The translations under genes and the position numbers were made by a program. The notes below the pieces were generated by a model that ran no database searches, was not told where the DNA came from, and saw nothing but the letters and a program-made list of their open reading frames with translations. From Aliiglaciecola sp. CAU 1673 (GTDB taxonomy: Bacteria; Pseudomonadota; Gammaproteobacteria; Enterobacterales; Alteromonadaceae), in assembly GCF_029223185.1 (NCBI RefSeq), contig NZ_JARHUG010000006.1:1-64000 (forward strand): DNA of 64,000 nt, read 5' to 3'. Positions within the stretch are counted from its first letter, which is position 1, and each line of letters begins with the position of its first letter. Positions 1-9,174 of this stretch are shown here, one piece after another.

Positions 1-90
1 TACATTGAAGTTGATTACAACCGGCAAAGAAGGCACAGTGCTCTGGGCTACCTGAGCCCGGAAAACTATGAGAAAAAACTAGCAGCTTAA
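1..90 (+). CDS. IS3-family transposase OrfB, C-terminal fragment (5' end outside window)
   Basis: Frame 1 reads 29 residues to a TAA at 88-90, containing YNRQRRHSALGYLSPENYE. This is the hallmark end of the DDE integrase (rve) domain of IS3-family OrfB proteins, in which a YN-R-RRHSALGYLSP block closes the catalytic core. The catalytic DDE residues are upstream and not visible. OrfB is normally made as an OrfAB frameshift fusion that performs copy-out/paste-in transposition. Whether the complete gene is intact cannot be seen here. Confidence 0.85.
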   Translation, partial: YIEVDYNRQRRHSALGYLSPENYEKKLAA

Positions 91-94
91 CCGG

Positions 95-119
95 TGTCCA
101 CTTTTACTGGTGCAGATCA
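95..119 (-). repeat. Right terminal inverted repeat of the IS3-family element
   Basis: On the minus strand the segment begins TGATCTGCACC and ends GTGGACA, as IS3-group ends do. It starts five bases after the transposase stop codon, the expected spacing. The partner repeat is outside the window. Confidence 0.7.
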
Positions 120-506
120 AAGTAACTGATTTTCCATATCTTATTGTTGATGCATTAACTTTTGTTAGTGTCTTGTCAACTTAATTCAACATGAAAGGTT
201 CAATCTGGAGCTAATTGTTGAGAGAGAAAAGCTACCCTGCTGCAAGGGCCGTGATAAACTACATGTACTAAAATTGCCGTGGCATAAAAATGGTGGTTAC
301 GGCGCCTCTCTGGCAATGATAATGATGTGTTGATAGCGCCCGTGCTTCAACGTCATCGCGCGAAATCCATGCGAAGTAAGACAAACCGGTTAATATTTGA
401 TTGGCAGATTGGTGTAAGAACGTGAATTGGTTATCTTAGTGCGTCCGTCAACGCCTCTTTAAAAACGTAAGTGCCAGCCTGCAAAAACATAAAGACTAAA
501 AAGAAT
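120..506. other. Intergenic stretch between the IS end and the nucleotide-sugar dehydratase gene
   Basis: No ORF of convincing length on either strand. A short open stretch at 215-271 reads LLREKSYPAARAVINYMY and stop, and could be the decayed tail of a lost gene, but a TAA at 212-214 closes it upstream. No JUMPstart/ops element and no clear sigma-70 promoter was recognised. The region probably holds the promoter of the following sugar operon or is debris next to the IS. Confidence 0.5.
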
Positions 507-2432
507 ATGATGGACTCAATCTATAACCTGTCGAAGTCTCTAAAACAAGGGGGGTTGATAACGGTTGATATACTGCTAGTGGCCTTCTCAAGTTACTGCG
601 TTGTCTACCTCTATTCAAAAGGTGAAGTTCCGTTTTCAGTATGGTTAACCATTGCTTCTGTCACTAGTATTATCGCCATTTATACATATCATCGGGTAGG
701 TTTATATGATTCTGTTCTCCGATTTATAACCGATGATTTGTTCAGGTCTATTATTGTCGGAACAAGTTTTGTTTCCGCATCTTTTTTGATTGTGTCTCAG
801 TTTATTTCTGACAGTATTCCTGTTGTCGGTAGTCTTGTTTTTGGTTCGATCGCCTTTTTATTAACCAGTGTTCTGCGGTTTCTTTTGAGAGATTATATTA
901 AAAGCAGGAGCACTGGTCATTATCCGGTAATAGTATACGGTGCCGGGTCTGCCGGCAGACAATTGGTCTCCGCATTACATGCTGGTGATGAGTATAAGGT
1001 AGTAGCCTTCCTCGATGACGATAAGAGGGCGCAAGGTAAGCGAATTCAAGGGCTTAAAATTTATGGAATTTCTTCGATTTCACGCCTTATAAACGAGTTC
1101 GGGGTCCGAAAGGTTTTGTTGGCCATTCCTTCAGCTACGCCGAAACAACGTAAAAGGGTGATCTCTCTGTTAGAGAAATATCCTGTTGAGGTAAAAACTG
1201 TTGCCGGCGCTGCAGAGATCATTAGTGGTTCTGTTCAGATTACCCAATTGCGCGATGTGGCAATAGAGGATTTGCTTGGGCGTGAACCGGTGAAGCCCGT
1301 CAATCAGTTGATGCGGGAGTGTGTGGAAGATAAGTCTGTGATGGTCACGGGCGCAGGTGGCTCAATTGGATCGGAGTTATGCAGGCAGTTATTGCTTTGT
1401 AATCCATCCAAGCTGGTATTGTTTGAAATGTCAGAGTTCGCCTTGTATTCCATAGAAAGAGAGCTTCGACAGCGCCTAGTTTCATTGGCTTATGATGTTG
1501 AAATAGTCCCAATTTTGGGTTCAGTTCTGAATAAGCAACTCCTGGAAAGAATTATGGCCTCTGCTAGAGTCGACACTGTCTATCATGCGGCGGCCTACAA
1601 ACATGTACCATTGGTAGAGTATAACGTGGCTGAGGGGGTTCAGAACAATGTCTTTGGTACTCTTTACTGTGCTCAAGCAGCTCGAGAATCAGGAGTGAGT
1701 CATTTTGTTCTGGTTTCAACTGATAAGGCAGTAAGACCTACTAACTTTATGGGAGCTACTAAGAGAACCGCTGAACTTGTTTTGCAAGCAATGGCACTGG
1801 AGAATAGCCAGACCAAGTTTTCCATGGTCAGATTTGGAAATGTATTGGGTTCCTCAGGATCTGTAGTGCCTCTGTTTAAAGAACAAATAGAAAGTGGTGG
1901 TCCGGTCACCGTTACTCACAAAGATATCACGCGCTACTTTATGACTATCCCGGAAGCCTCACAGCTAGTAATTCAAGCTGGCGCTATGACCAAGGGCGGG
2001 GATGTATTTGTTCTAGATATGGGTGAGCCAGTAAGAATTGCCGATCTGGCTGAGAAAATGATTCACCTGATGGGCTTTAAGGTTAAAGACCCTAATCTTG
2101 GGGGAGATGGCATAGAGATTGTGTATACAGGATTGCGGCCTGGTGAAAAACTTTACGAAGAACTTTTAGTTGGTACTGATGTTGAGGGAACCATTCACCC
2201 AAGAATAATGACCGCCAATGAGGTTTCGGTCAGTCTACATGACTTAAGCTTGAAGCTTGAGCAGCTATTAGCCGCATGTGAAATAAATGACTGCAACAGA
2301 ATTAGAGATATATTCTTCAGTCTACCAATTGAATTTTCTCACAAGAAAATTAGTGATTACTTGTGGGATGATGATTTGCAAACCATACCAAGACGTGTTG
2401 GTAATGTTGTAACAATAAATACTCAAGGATAG
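507..2432 (+). CDS. Membrane-bound nucleotide-sugar dehydratase/epimerase, WbpM/FlaA1 family
   Basis: Polysaccharide-biosynthesis enzyme of the kind that converts UDP-GlcNAc to a 4-keto-6-deoxy sugar at the inner membrane. Four hydrophobic segments fill about the first 130 residues. A first Rossmann-like region starts at VIVYGAGSAGRQL and the catalytic NAD(P)-binding domain at VTGAGGSIGSEL. The block STDKAVRPTNFMGATKR is typical of long WbpM-like enzymes, where the usual SDR Tyr is replaced. From ATG 507 it is 641 aa; a GTG at 471 would add 12 residues but neither start has a strong ribosome site, and ATG 510 is equally possible. It precedes ugd by 42 bases. The exact sugar product is not predictable; WbpM and CapD-like names both fit. 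Confidence 0.85.
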   Translation: MMDSIYNLSKSLKQGGLITVDILLVAFSSYCVVYLYSKGEVPFSVWLTIASVTSIIAIYTYHRVGLYDSVLRFITDDLFRSIIVGTSFVSASFLIVSQFISDSIPVVGSLVFGSIAFLLTSVLRFLLRDYIKSRSTGHYPVIVYGAGSAGRQLVSALHAGDEYKVVAFLDDDKRAQGKRIQGLKIYGISSISRLINEFGVRKVLLAIPSATPKQRKRVISLLEKYPVEVKTVAGAAEIISGSVQITQLRDVAIEDLLGREPVKPVNQLMRECVEDKSVMVTGAGGSIGSELCRQLLLCNPSKLVLFEMSEFALYSIERELRQRLVSLAYDVEIVPILGSVLNKQLLERIMASARVDTVYHAAAYKHVPLVEYNVAEGVQNNVFGTLYCAQAARESGVSHFVLVSTDKAVRPTNFMGATKRTAELVLQAMALENSQTKFSMVRFGNVLGSSGSVVPLFKEQIESGGPVTVTHKDITRYFMTIPEASQLVIQAGAMTKGGDVFVLDMGEPVRIADLAEKMIHLMGFKVKDPNLGGDGIEIVYTGLRPGEKLYEELLVGTDVEGTIHPRIMTANEVSVSLHDLSLKLEQLLAACEINDCNRIRDIFFSLPIEFSHKKISDYLWDDDLQTIPRRVGNVVTINTQG

Positions 2433-2474
2433 GTTATATTGCCTTTAACTTGGGTGTGGTGAGGCAATGAAAGG

Positions 2475-3821
2475 ATGAAAGTAACAGTATTTGGGGTTGG
2501 CTACGTAGGCTTGGTTCAAGGAGCGGTGCTGGCTGAAGTGGGGCACAACGTGGTTTGTGTGGATGTGGATCCGGCCAAAGTGGAACTGCTGAATAAGGGC
2601 GGCATTCCTATTTATGAACCTGGGTTGGAGAACCTGGTTAAACGCAATGCCCAGGAAGGGCGTCTGCGCTTCACCACCGACGCTCGTGAAGGTGTCGAGC
2701 ATGGTGAAATTATTTTTATCGCCGTCGGAACTCCCCCCGATGAAGATGGTTCAGCTGATCTAAAGTATGTGCTGGCGGTGGCAAAGACGGTCGCCGAACA
2801 GATGAGTAAGCCCCGCATCGTCGTGAATAAAAGCACCGTACCTGTAGGTACGGCCGACAAAGTAAAAATGGTGTTGGCGGAGACGCTGGCGGCCCACGGT
2901 AAGGCGCTCGCTTTTGATGTGGTCTCCAATCCTGAATTCTTAAAAGAAGGCGCGGCGGTCAGCGATTGTATGCGTCCGGACAGGATTATCCTGGGGACCG
3001 ATTCGGCAACCGCTGAAAAAAAGCTGCGTCAACTCTATGCGCCATTCAATCGTAACCATGACAAAATCTTTGTGATGGATGTTCGCAGTGCCGAACTAAC
3101 AAAGTATGCGGCAAACTGTATGCTCGCCACCAAAATCAGCTTTATGAACGAAATGGCCAACCTGGCCGAGCAATTTGGTGCCGATATTGAGAACGTACGC
3201 CGTGGCATTGGCTCTGATCCCCGAATTGGCTACCACTTTATCTACGCCGGTTGTGGCTATGGAGGCTCTTGTTTTCCAAAGGACGTGCAAGCATTGGTCA
3301 GAAGCGCCACAGCAGTGGGGTATGAGTCAAAAATATTACAGGCTGTGGAAAGCGTTAACCAGGCACAGAAGCACAAGCTGTTTTCCTACATCCATAAGCA
3401 CTTCGATGGTCAGTTAAAGGGTAAAACGGTAGCGTTATGGGGGCTCTCCTTTAAACCAAACACCGACGATATGCGTGAAGCATCAAGCCGTGTTTTGATG
3501 GAGCAGCTATGGCAAGCAGGTGCTAAGGTGCAGGCTTTTGATCCCCAGGCCATGGAAGAAACTCAACGAATCTATGGCCATCGGGAAGACTTAAACTTGG
3601 TTGGCACCAAGGAAGCGGCGCTGTCAGGTGCCGATATGTTGGTGGTGTGCACGGAATGGCAAATGTTTAAAGCGCCGGATTTCGATTTTATTAAAGAACG
3701 CTTGAGCCAACCTGTAATATTTGACGGCCGTAATTTGTATGAACCTGAGCAGATGCAGGAATTAGGTTTCGACTACTATGGCATTGGCCGTGGCAAGTCA
3801 ATTCAAGGAGCAGTTCTGTGA
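2475..3821 (+). CDS. ugd: UDP-glucose 6-dehydrogenase
   Basis: Oxidises UDP-glucose to UDP-glucuronate with two NAD+, feeding capsule, LPS or exopolysaccharide synthesis. The N-terminal Rossmann domain opens with [18 protein letters not shown]; the catalytic cysteine is in [12 protein letters not shown] (residues about 255-266), and the C-terminal UDP-binding domain carries [16 protein letters not shown]. At 448 aa it has the usual family length. GAGG at 2461-2464 may serve as ribosome site. The stop codon overlaps the galU start (GTGA at 3818-3821), so the two are translationally coupled: galU makes the UDP-glucose that this enzyme uses. Confidence 0.96.
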   Translation: MKVTVFGVGYVGLVQGAVLAEVGHNVVCVDVDPAKVELLNKGGIPIYEPGLENLVKRNAQEGRLRFTTDAREGVEHGEIIFIAVGTPPDEDGSADLKYVLAVAKTVAEQMSKPRIVVNKSTVPVGTADKVKMVLAETLAAHGKALAFDVVSNPEFLKEGAAVSDCMRPDRIILGTDSATAEKKLRQLYAPFNRNHDKIFVMDVRSAELTKYAANCMLATKISFMNEMANLAEQFGADIENVRRGIGSDPRIGYHFIYAGCGYGGSCFPKDVQALVRSATAVGYESKILQAVESVNQAQKHKLFSYIHKHFDGQLKGKTVALWGLSFKPNTDDMREASSRVLMEQLWQAGAKVQAFDPQAMEETQRIYGHREDLNLVGTKEAALSGADMLVVCTEWQMFKAPDFDFIKERLSQPVIFDGRNLYEPEQMQELGFDYYGIGRGKSIQGAVL

Positions 3822-4711
3822 AATCAAAGATGAAAGCGGTTATCCCCGTTGCCGGACTAGGCACACGCATGCTGCCAGCCACCAAAGCTATCCCCAAGGA
3901 AATGCTGCCGGTGGTGGATAAGCCGCTGATTCAATATGTGGTTAGTGAATGTATTGCTGCGGGTATAAAGCAAATCGTGCTGGTCACCCACGCCAGTAAA
4001 AACAGCATTGAGAACCACTTCGATACCAGCTTTGAACTGGAAGCCACCCTTGAAAAACGGGTAAAACGCCAATTGCTAGACGATGTGAAGGCCATCTGTC
4101 CTAAAGATGTGACCATTATGCATGTGCGTCAGGGCGTCGCCAGGGGATTAGGCCATGCCATTCTGTGCGCCCGGCCCTTGGTCGGCGATCATGAATTTGC
4201 AGTGGTATTGCCGGACGTTTTGATTGATGAAGCCAGCAGTAACCTCAGGCAAGATAACCTGGCTGAAATGGTGGTGCGCTTTCAGGAGACCGGGCACAGC
4301 CAAATTATGGTTGAGCAGGTCCCTCATCATCTCATCAGCCAGTTTGGGGTGGTGGATATTGGTGAACATAAACCTAAAGCCGGAGAATCGGCACCTATTA
4401 CCAAAATAGTGGAAAAGCCTGCCGCGGATGAGGCGCCCTCCGACCTCGCAGTCGTGGGACGTTACGTATTGTCTTCAGCTATCTGGGATTTGTTGGAGTA
4501 CACGCCCCCCGGAGCTGGCGATGAAATTCAACTGACCGATGCCATCGCTGCACTGATGAAAGTAGAGCAAGTAGACGCTTACTATATGAAAGGGAAGAGC
4601 CACGATTGTGGCAGCAAGCTGGGCTATATGAAGGCCAGTGTGGAATATGCGCTGCGCCACCCGGAACTCGGAAATGACTTTGCAGATTATTTAAAGTCGC
4701 TCAGACTCTAG
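3818..4711 (+). CDS. galU: UTP--glucose-1-phosphate uridylyltransferase
   Basis: Makes UDP-glucose from UTP and glucose-1-phosphate in the cytoplasm. The nucleotidyltransferase signature [19 protein letters not shown] lies near the N-terminus, with [10 protein letters not shown] just after it and EKP and DCGSKLGY further on. Length (297 aa) is normal. The start is GTG 3818, preceded by AAGGAG at 3805-3810 with 7-base spacing and overlapping the ugd stop by four bases. An internal ATG at 3830 is a weaker alternative. It belongs to the ugd operon. Confidence 0.96.
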   Translation: MKSKMKAVIPVAGLGTRMLPATKAIPKEMLPVVDKPLIQYVVSECIAAGIKQIVLVTHASKNSIENHFDTSFELEATLEKRVKRQLLDDVKAICPKDVTIMHVRQGVARGLGHAILCARPLVGDHEFAVVLPDVLIDEASSNLRQDNLAEMVVRFQETGHSQIMVEQVPHHLISQFGVVDIGEHKPKAGESAPITKIVEKPAADEAPSDLAVVGRYVLSSAIWDLLEYTPPGAGDEIQLTDAIAALMKVEQVDAYYMKGKSHDCGSKLGYMKASVEYALRHPELGNDFADYLKSLRL

Positions 4712-4740
4712 ATACAAGTCAGTTATTCAAGGGAATTGGC

Positions 4741-5319
4741 ATGATCAAGGTTTTGGCATTTTCAGGCAGCGCCCGTCAGGGTTCTTTCAATCAAAAGCTG
4801 GTGGCCATCGCTGCCGAAGGTGCCAGGCAGGCTGGCGCCGAAGTGACGTTGATTTCCCTGGGTGATTTCCCGATGCCAATTTACAACCAAGACCTGGAAA
4901 AACAGCAAGGTTTGCCCGAAAAGGCCCTGGCGTTCAAACAGCTGTTGCAAAGCCATGACGGCTTACTGATAGCCTCCCCTGAATACAACAGCGCCTTTAG
5001 TCCCCTGCTTAAAAACGCCATCGACTGGGCGTCCCGCACCCACGAGCAAGGTGAGCCTGGTCTATCTGCTTACCAAGGCAAAGTTGCCGGCATTATGGCC
5101 GCTTCCCCCGGCGCATTAGGCGGCCTGCGCGGTTTAGTGTTTTTGCGCATGCTGTTGGAAAATATCGGCGTGATGGTGCTGCCTGGTCAGCGTGCAATCG
5201 GACAGGCCGCTCAGGCATTTAATGAAAAAGATGATCTCAAAGATGAAGCACAGCGTCAGGCGGTAATGGCAATTGGCTCCAAGCTGGTAGATACCTTAAC
5301 AAAGCTCAGAGGAAGATAG
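4741..5319 (+). CDS. NADPH-dependent FMN reductase (ChrR-like quinone/chromate reductase family)
   Basis: Flavodoxin-fold FMN reductase of 192 aa. The N-terminal phosphate-binding loop FSGSARQGSFNQKL binds FMN, and SPEYNSAFSPLLKNAIDWAS is the family's central signature. Members reduce quinones, azo dyes or metals with NAD(P)H, often as protection against oxidative stress; the substrate here is not predictable. It starts 29 bases after galU with AAGGGAATTGGC ahead of ATG, and ends two bases before the transporter gene, so the four genes probably share a transcript. Confidence 0.88.
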   Translation: MIKVLAFSGSARQGSFNQKLVAIAAEGARQAGAEVTLISLGDFPMPIYNQDLEKQQGLPEKALAFKQLLQSHDGLLIASPEYNSAFSPLLKNAIDWASRTHEQGEPGLSAYQGKVAGIMAASPGALGGLRGLVFLRMLLENIGVMVLPGQRAIGQAAQAFNEKDDLKDEAQRQAVMAIGSKLVDTLTKLRGR

Positions 5320-5321
5320 CT

Positions 5322-6290
5322 ATGGAGCATGGTCTGATTCACGCTTTTTTGCTGGACGGGAAAGGGGGCGCGAAGGCACTTAACTGGCCAGAAGTCAGGG
5401 AGTGGCAGCCATCTCAGGGACTGTTGTGGGTTCATCTTGATTACAGCCAGCCTCAGGTGCAAAGCTTTTTGGAGGAGCAAGCGGCAATCAATCCGTTGGT
5501 CGCTGAAGCACTGCAAAGCGGTGAAACCCGTCCCAGAGCCACACGTATCGATAATGGCCTGCTAATGGCCCTTCGCGGTATCAACCTGAATCCCGGCGCA
5601 GAGCCAGATGACATGGTGTCAGTGCGCATCTGGGCTGAGCAAAGCAGGGTGATCAGTACCAGAAAAAGGCGCCTGATGTCGGTTACCGATGTGGCTGAGG
5701 AGCTGATTGCCGGAAGCGGTCCCCGTGCCATCGATGAGCTACTCTCTGCATTGCTGGACAGGTTGGTTTCACGGATGTCTGACACCGTGGATGTGTTCGA
5801 GGATCAGGTTGCCGAGTTTGAAGAGCAGGCCTTGGAGAAGCAAACCCCCGAGATGCGCGCTGAATTGGGGCATTTTCGTCGCCAAATTATAGCTCTTCGC
5901 CGCTATTTAGCCCCTCAACGAGAAGCCATTTCGCAGCTTCTTAATGACAAATCCGAATGGCTGAGTCGTGATACTCGCCTGCAAATGCAGGAAACCCAAG
6001 ACCGTCTCATCCGTCATATTGAAGACTTGGATGCGGTGCGTGAACGTGCGGCGGTGACACAGGAAGAAATTGGCAATCAGCTGTCAGAGCAGCTCAACAG
6101 CCGTATGTATGTGCTCTCCATTGTGGCGGCTTTCTTTTTGCCGTTGGGTTTTCTGACCGGGTTACTGGGGATCAACGTAGGCGGCATCCCAGGGGCCGAC
6201 AGTGAATTGGGCTTTGGTATCTTTATTGGCATGCTCATCGCCATTTGCATAGTGCAAATTTTTTGGTTTAGGCGTAAGGGCTGGATGTAG
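5322..6290 (+). CDS. zntB: ZntB/CorA-family metal ion transporter
   Basis: 322-aa member of the CorA superfamily: a large cytoplasmic N-terminal funnel with a long coiled-coil helix (about residues 140-260) and two C-terminal transmembrane helices. The loop between them reads GLLGINVGG, i.e. GIN instead of the CorA GMN motif, which together with the overall length and the GWM ending places it in the ZntB branch (zinc transport). Direction of transport is debated for this family. The ATG lies two bases after the reductase stop and is preceded by GAGGAAG. The zinc assignment is family-based. Confidence 0.82.
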   Translation: MEHGLIHAFLLDGKGGAKALNWPEVREWQPSQGLLWVHLDYSQPQVQSFLEEQAAINPLVAEALQSGETRPRATRIDNGLLMALRGINLNPGAEPDDMVSVRIWAEQSRVISTRKRRLMSVTDVAEELIAGSGPRAIDELLSALLDRLVSRMSDTVDVFEDQVAEFEEQALEKQTPEMRAELGHFRRQIIALRRYLAPQREAISQLLNDKSEWLSRDTRLQMQETQDRLIRHIEDLDAVRERAAVTQEEIGNQLSEQLNSRMYVLSIVAAFFLPLGFLTGLLGINVGGIPGADSELGFGIFIGMLIAICIVQIFWFRRKGWM

Positions 6291-6410
6291 TCAGTTTCTT
6301 CGCACAGCCACTGGTCTCAGTTTTTCAGCTATATTTCTCACAACAGATTGTTTTCGTCGGTCACCCGGCGCTACTATAAAAACTCCCATTAGGGATCAAC
6401 AGGTGTTTAA

Positions 6411-6692
6411 GTGTTCGCCTTACTCCAATGCCTATTTAGCATAGGCATGCTTTGCCTGATTAGCGACCTGACCATTGAGTCGTTGAATCAGGGAGATTCC
6501 TCAGCACAAGTTCTGCAAATTGCAGATCCAGAATTTCTCGACGCCGATGATTCGGACAAGCCTGTTGTTGCATGTGCTGACCACACAGCCGTAACGCTTC
6601 AAGTTCAATTGCATGGTGCCTTTGCTTCTGTTTTCCTGATTAAACGATGGGCAGAATGGCCTAGCGTCCGAGGTCCCCCCCATTTCTCCTGA
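6411..6692 (+). CDS. Small hypothetical protein with hydrophobic N-terminus
   Basis: A 93-aa reading frame from GTG 6411, unrecognised. The first 20 residues (MFALLQCLFSIGMLCLISDL) resemble a signal peptide or membrane anchor; the rest is polar with an acidic stretch (DPEFLDADDSD) and ends RGPPHFS. It stops 35 bases before the CBS-domain gene in the same direction and could be cotranscribed. ACTATAAAA upstream (about 6372) could be a -10 element. No strong ribosome site is seen, and a 60-codon frame runs on the other strand, so it may not be expressed. Confidence 0.42.
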   Translation: MFALLQCLFSIGMLCLISDLTIESLNQGDSSAQVLQIADPEFLDADDSDKPVVACADHTAVTLQVQLHGAFASVFLIKRWAEWPSVRGPPHFS

Positions 6693-6727
6693 AAATTCGT
6701 TATCTTTTTTATTATCAGGAGAAATTT

Positions 6728-7315
6728 ATGAAGCATTATCAAGCTATTAAGACGCTGCCACTAGGCTCAGTTAATCGTTTTTGTCATCCCAATAGTATGC
6801 CAGCGCTGACGCTGGACAGTCCTGCAACCCTTGTTGTCACCGACTTTACCCGGCGTCAGGCGCAAATCATCGATAAGGATGTCTCCATCGACCAGGCCTT
6901 ATTTATGATGAAAAAAGGCCATGTGAAATCGAAGCTGGTCGTCGATATCGATGGTGGTTTTTTGGGGATCGTTTCCTATAACGATTTGATTAGCAGAAAA
7001 GTATTAATGACTGCAGTAGAGCGTGGATTAGAGCGCGCTGACCTTTGTGTGGCCGATGTGATGGTTGATAAGCAGCACCTGCACGGCATTCCCTATGAAA
7101 AGGTCACTCAGGCTTGTATCGGAGATGTGCTTAATACCCTTCAATCACTTGGCGACCAGCACATTCTGCTATTGGATAAAGATCAGCAATTACGTGGATT
7201 GATATCTGCCAGCGATATCGCTCGCGCCCTGCAGATCCCCCTGGATATCAACTCAAAAGCGCACAGCTTTGTGGATATCTTCAAGGTCCTGCACGACCAT
7301 CGCGAACTGGCTTAA
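6728..7315 (+). CDS. CBS-domain protein
   Basis: 195-aa cytoplasmic protein with two CBS motifs that form one Bateman module: first around DKDVSIDQALFMMKKGHVKS and GIVSYNDLISRKV, second around IGDVLNTLQSLGDQ and GLISASDIARALQ. Such modules bind adenine nucleotides and act as energy or ion sensors; no effector domain is attached, so the partner is unknown. The ATG is preceded by CAGGAGAAATTT, a good ribosome site. Paired GC-rich hairpins follow directly after the stop. Confidence 0.85.
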   Translation: MKHYQAIKTLPLGSVNRFCHPNSMPALTLDSPATLVVTDFTRRQAQIIDKDVSIDQALFMMKKGHVKSKLVVDIDGGFLGIVSYNDLISRKVLMTAVERGLERADLCVADVMVDKQHLHGIPYEKVTQACIGDVLNTLQSLGDQHILLLDKDQQLRGLISASDIARALQIPLDINSKAHSFVDIFKVLHDHRELA

Positions 7316-7352
7316 GCCCCTTTTGGGGCAAGTCAGTCTTGCCCCAATCCTT
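7316..7352 (+). terminator. Hairpin pair after the CBS-domain gene
   Basis: Immediately after the TAA a GCCCC-TTTT-GGGGC hairpin (7316-7329) can form. The same GGGGC can instead pair in a longer stem, GGGGCAAG (7325-7332) with CTTGCCCC (7338-7345), followed by a weak T-rich stretch. The two are mutually exclusive. Likely an imperfect Rho-independent terminator. Confidence 0.55.
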
Positions 7353-7429
7353 GTCTTTTGAATAAACTACCTCCTGTCCCGCAAGGAAGCACAGGACTTG
7401 CCTTGTATGCTCAACCTAGAAGGAATCTT

Positions 7430-9052
7430 ATGTTGAACCCGGTGAAATCCCGTTTTTGCATTGTCTTTGTCGCATTTGTCATGCTCACAGCTTGTGGCGG
7501 AGGCGGCAGCAGTTCATCCCCCGCGCCAATTATTACGCCTACCAATCCGGGCAATACCGATGTTGTGTCTTGGCAGGCTGGGGTCTATCCATCATCGGAA
7601 AACCTTAAGGATTTTTGCCAAGCGCCCAGAGCCGGTATCGATCCTTTTGAACAACAACCCTATCCGGATAAAACCGGCAGCGCGCTGCAGGAAAAGCTGT
7701 GGCTGCGTTCATGGAGCCATGAAAGCTATCTCTGGTATCAGGAATTGCCAGACATAAATCCCGCCAATTACAACGTTCAGGATTACTTTGAGCTGCTGCG
7801 TACTGACGCGCTCACCGATTCGGGGAATGCCAAGGACAATTTTCATTTTTATATGGACACAGCTGAATATCAGCGCCAGACCCAGACTGGCATCAGTTCT
7901 GGCTATGGAATTGAGTGGAAGGTAGACAGTACCCGCCCACCGCGCAGTTTCTACGTGGCCTTTGTGGAGCCTGACTCTCCGGCACAGACTGCCGGAATTA
8001 AACGTGGTGACAAGTTAACGGCCGTCAACAATGTGGATTTTGTCAATGACAATACCCAATCTGGAGTCAGTGCGCTCAACGATGGTCTGTTTCCGTCTGA
8101 TGTAGGTGAGTTACATGTCTTTGAATTCGAAACTATGGAAGGGGAGTTGGTGACCCATGAGCTGGTCTCTGCCGATGTGCTGAGTATGCCCGTGCAGCAT
8201 GTCAAAATTCTCGATGCTGCGGTTGGAAAAGTCGGATATATGCTGTTTAACAGTCATATTGCCATGGCTCAGGCGCAACTGATTGATGCTGTGCAGCGGT
8301 TCCAAAGCCAAGGGATAAGCGAATTGGTAGTGGACCTTCGTTATAACGGCGGCGGTTTGCTGGCATTGGCCTCCCAGCTTGCCTATATGGTTGCCGGCAA
8401 TGATGCTATTCAAAATCGTCCTTTTGAAACCACCCAATTTAATGGCAAGTGGCAGCGGGATGAGGCTTTGCCTTTCCTCGATGAAGTGGTGGACTACGAT
8501 CGTTTTGTCACCACAGGTCAGTTGCTACCCAGCTTACATCTTAACCGTGTCTTCGTGCTCACCACCGATGCTACCTGCTCGGCCAGCGAATCCTTTATCA
8601 ATGCCCTGCGCGGTGTTGATCTGGAGGTCATTCAAATTGGCGGCACCACCTGCGGCAAGCCTTACGGCTTTTATCCCGAAGATAACTGCGGCACCACCTA
8701 TTTTACTATTCAGTTTAAAGGCGTGAATGCCAAGGGTTTTGGCGAATATGCCGATGGTTTCAGTCCGGTCGAGGCCCCTGTTTATAATGCCGATGTAAGA
8801 GGCTGTCCGCTGGCCGATGATCTCAGTCATGACTTAGGCGATCCTGGCGAGGGATTGCTGGCCACGGCATTGTCATTTGCACAAGAGGGGAGCTGTCCGG
8901 TTGTACCCGCGAAATTCGATGCGGTGGTGCAGAGATCTGTGGCTGAGAGTGAATTCAACGCATCCGGCAAAGCGGTGCGGGATCCCAGAACGCACTTTAG
9001 GGTGCGTGAGAATGCTATCAAGCAACCGGTGCGTCAGAGCGAAGCGAACTAA
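7430..9052 (+). CDS. S41-family (C-terminal processing type) peptidase, lipoprotein
   Basis: Periplasmic or outer-membrane-anchored serine peptidase of the Tsp/CtpA type, about 540 aa. A lipoprotein signal (VFVAFVMLTAC, Cys about residue 23) is followed by a GGGGSSSS linker; a PDZ domain spans EPDSPAQTAGIKRGD. The catalytic region has the Ser of ATCSASESFINALRG and a Lys about 25 residues later (TTCGKPYGF), matching the Ser/Lys dyad. The start is ATG 7430, with AGAAGGAA before it; an upstream in-frame TTG at 7358 would bury the signal peptide. It is flanked by terminators, so it is probably monocistronic. The substrate is unknown. Confidence 0.87.
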   Translation: MLNPVKSRFCIVFVAFVMLTACGGGGSSSSPAPIITPTNPGNTDVVSWQAGVYPSSENLKDFCQAPRAGIDPFEQQPYPDKTGSALQEKLWLRSWSHESYLWYQELPDINPANYNVQDYFELLRTDALTDSGNAKDNFHFYMDTAEYQRQTQTGISSGYGIEWKVDSTRPPRSFYVAFVEPDSPAQTAGIKRGDKLTAVNNVDFVNDNTQSGVSALNDGLFPSDVGELHVFEFETMEGELVTHELVSADVLSMPVQHVKILDAAVGKVGYMLFNSHIAMAQAQLIDAVQRFQSQGISELVVDLRYNGGGLLALASQLAYMVAGNDAIQNRPFETTQFNGKWQRDEALPFLDEVVDYDRFVTTGQLLPSLHLNRVFVLTTDATCSASESFINALRGVDLEVIQIGGTTCGKPYGFYPEDNCGTTYFTIQFKGVNAKGFGEYADGFSPVEAPVYNADVRGCPLADDLSHDLGDPGEGLLATALSFAQEGSCPVVPAKFDAVVQRSVAESEFNASGKAVRDPRTHFRVRENAIKQPVRQSEAN

Positions 9053-9060
9053 TCCTTTAT

Positions 9061-9085
9061 CCGGCCCCTGCTGCGGGCCGGTTTT
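9061..9085 (+). terminator. Rho-independent terminator of the S41 peptidase gene
   Basis: Stem CCGGCCC (9061-9067) pairs with GGGCCGG (9075-9081), loop of 7, followed by TTTTCTCCTTTTT. It lies 9 bases after the stop codon. Confidence 0.85.
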
Positions 9086-9174
9086 CTCCTTTTTCAAGCT
9101 TGCTCCGACTGTCATTCGCCAACGAAATCCGCTAAGATTCGCCTCCTTCCAAAGAGTAAGTGAATTGCGGATTT

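Larger units (their letters stand above)
1..119 (+). mobile_element. 3' end of an IS3-family insertion sequence (truncated by window edge)
   Basis: The first 90 bases encode the C-terminus of an IS3-type transposase and are followed at once by a terminal sequence that ends TGCAGATCA at 119. Its reverse complement starts TGATCTGCACC and ends AGTGGACAC, the usual form of IS3-group ends. The rest of the element lies left of the window, so completeness, left repeat and target duplication cannot be judged. Confidence 0.8.

Noticed and set aside
215-271. Short peptide LLREKSYPAARAVINYMY as the tail of a real gene
   Set aside because: A stop at 212-214 closes the frame upstream and only 18 codons remain; no family can be assigned.
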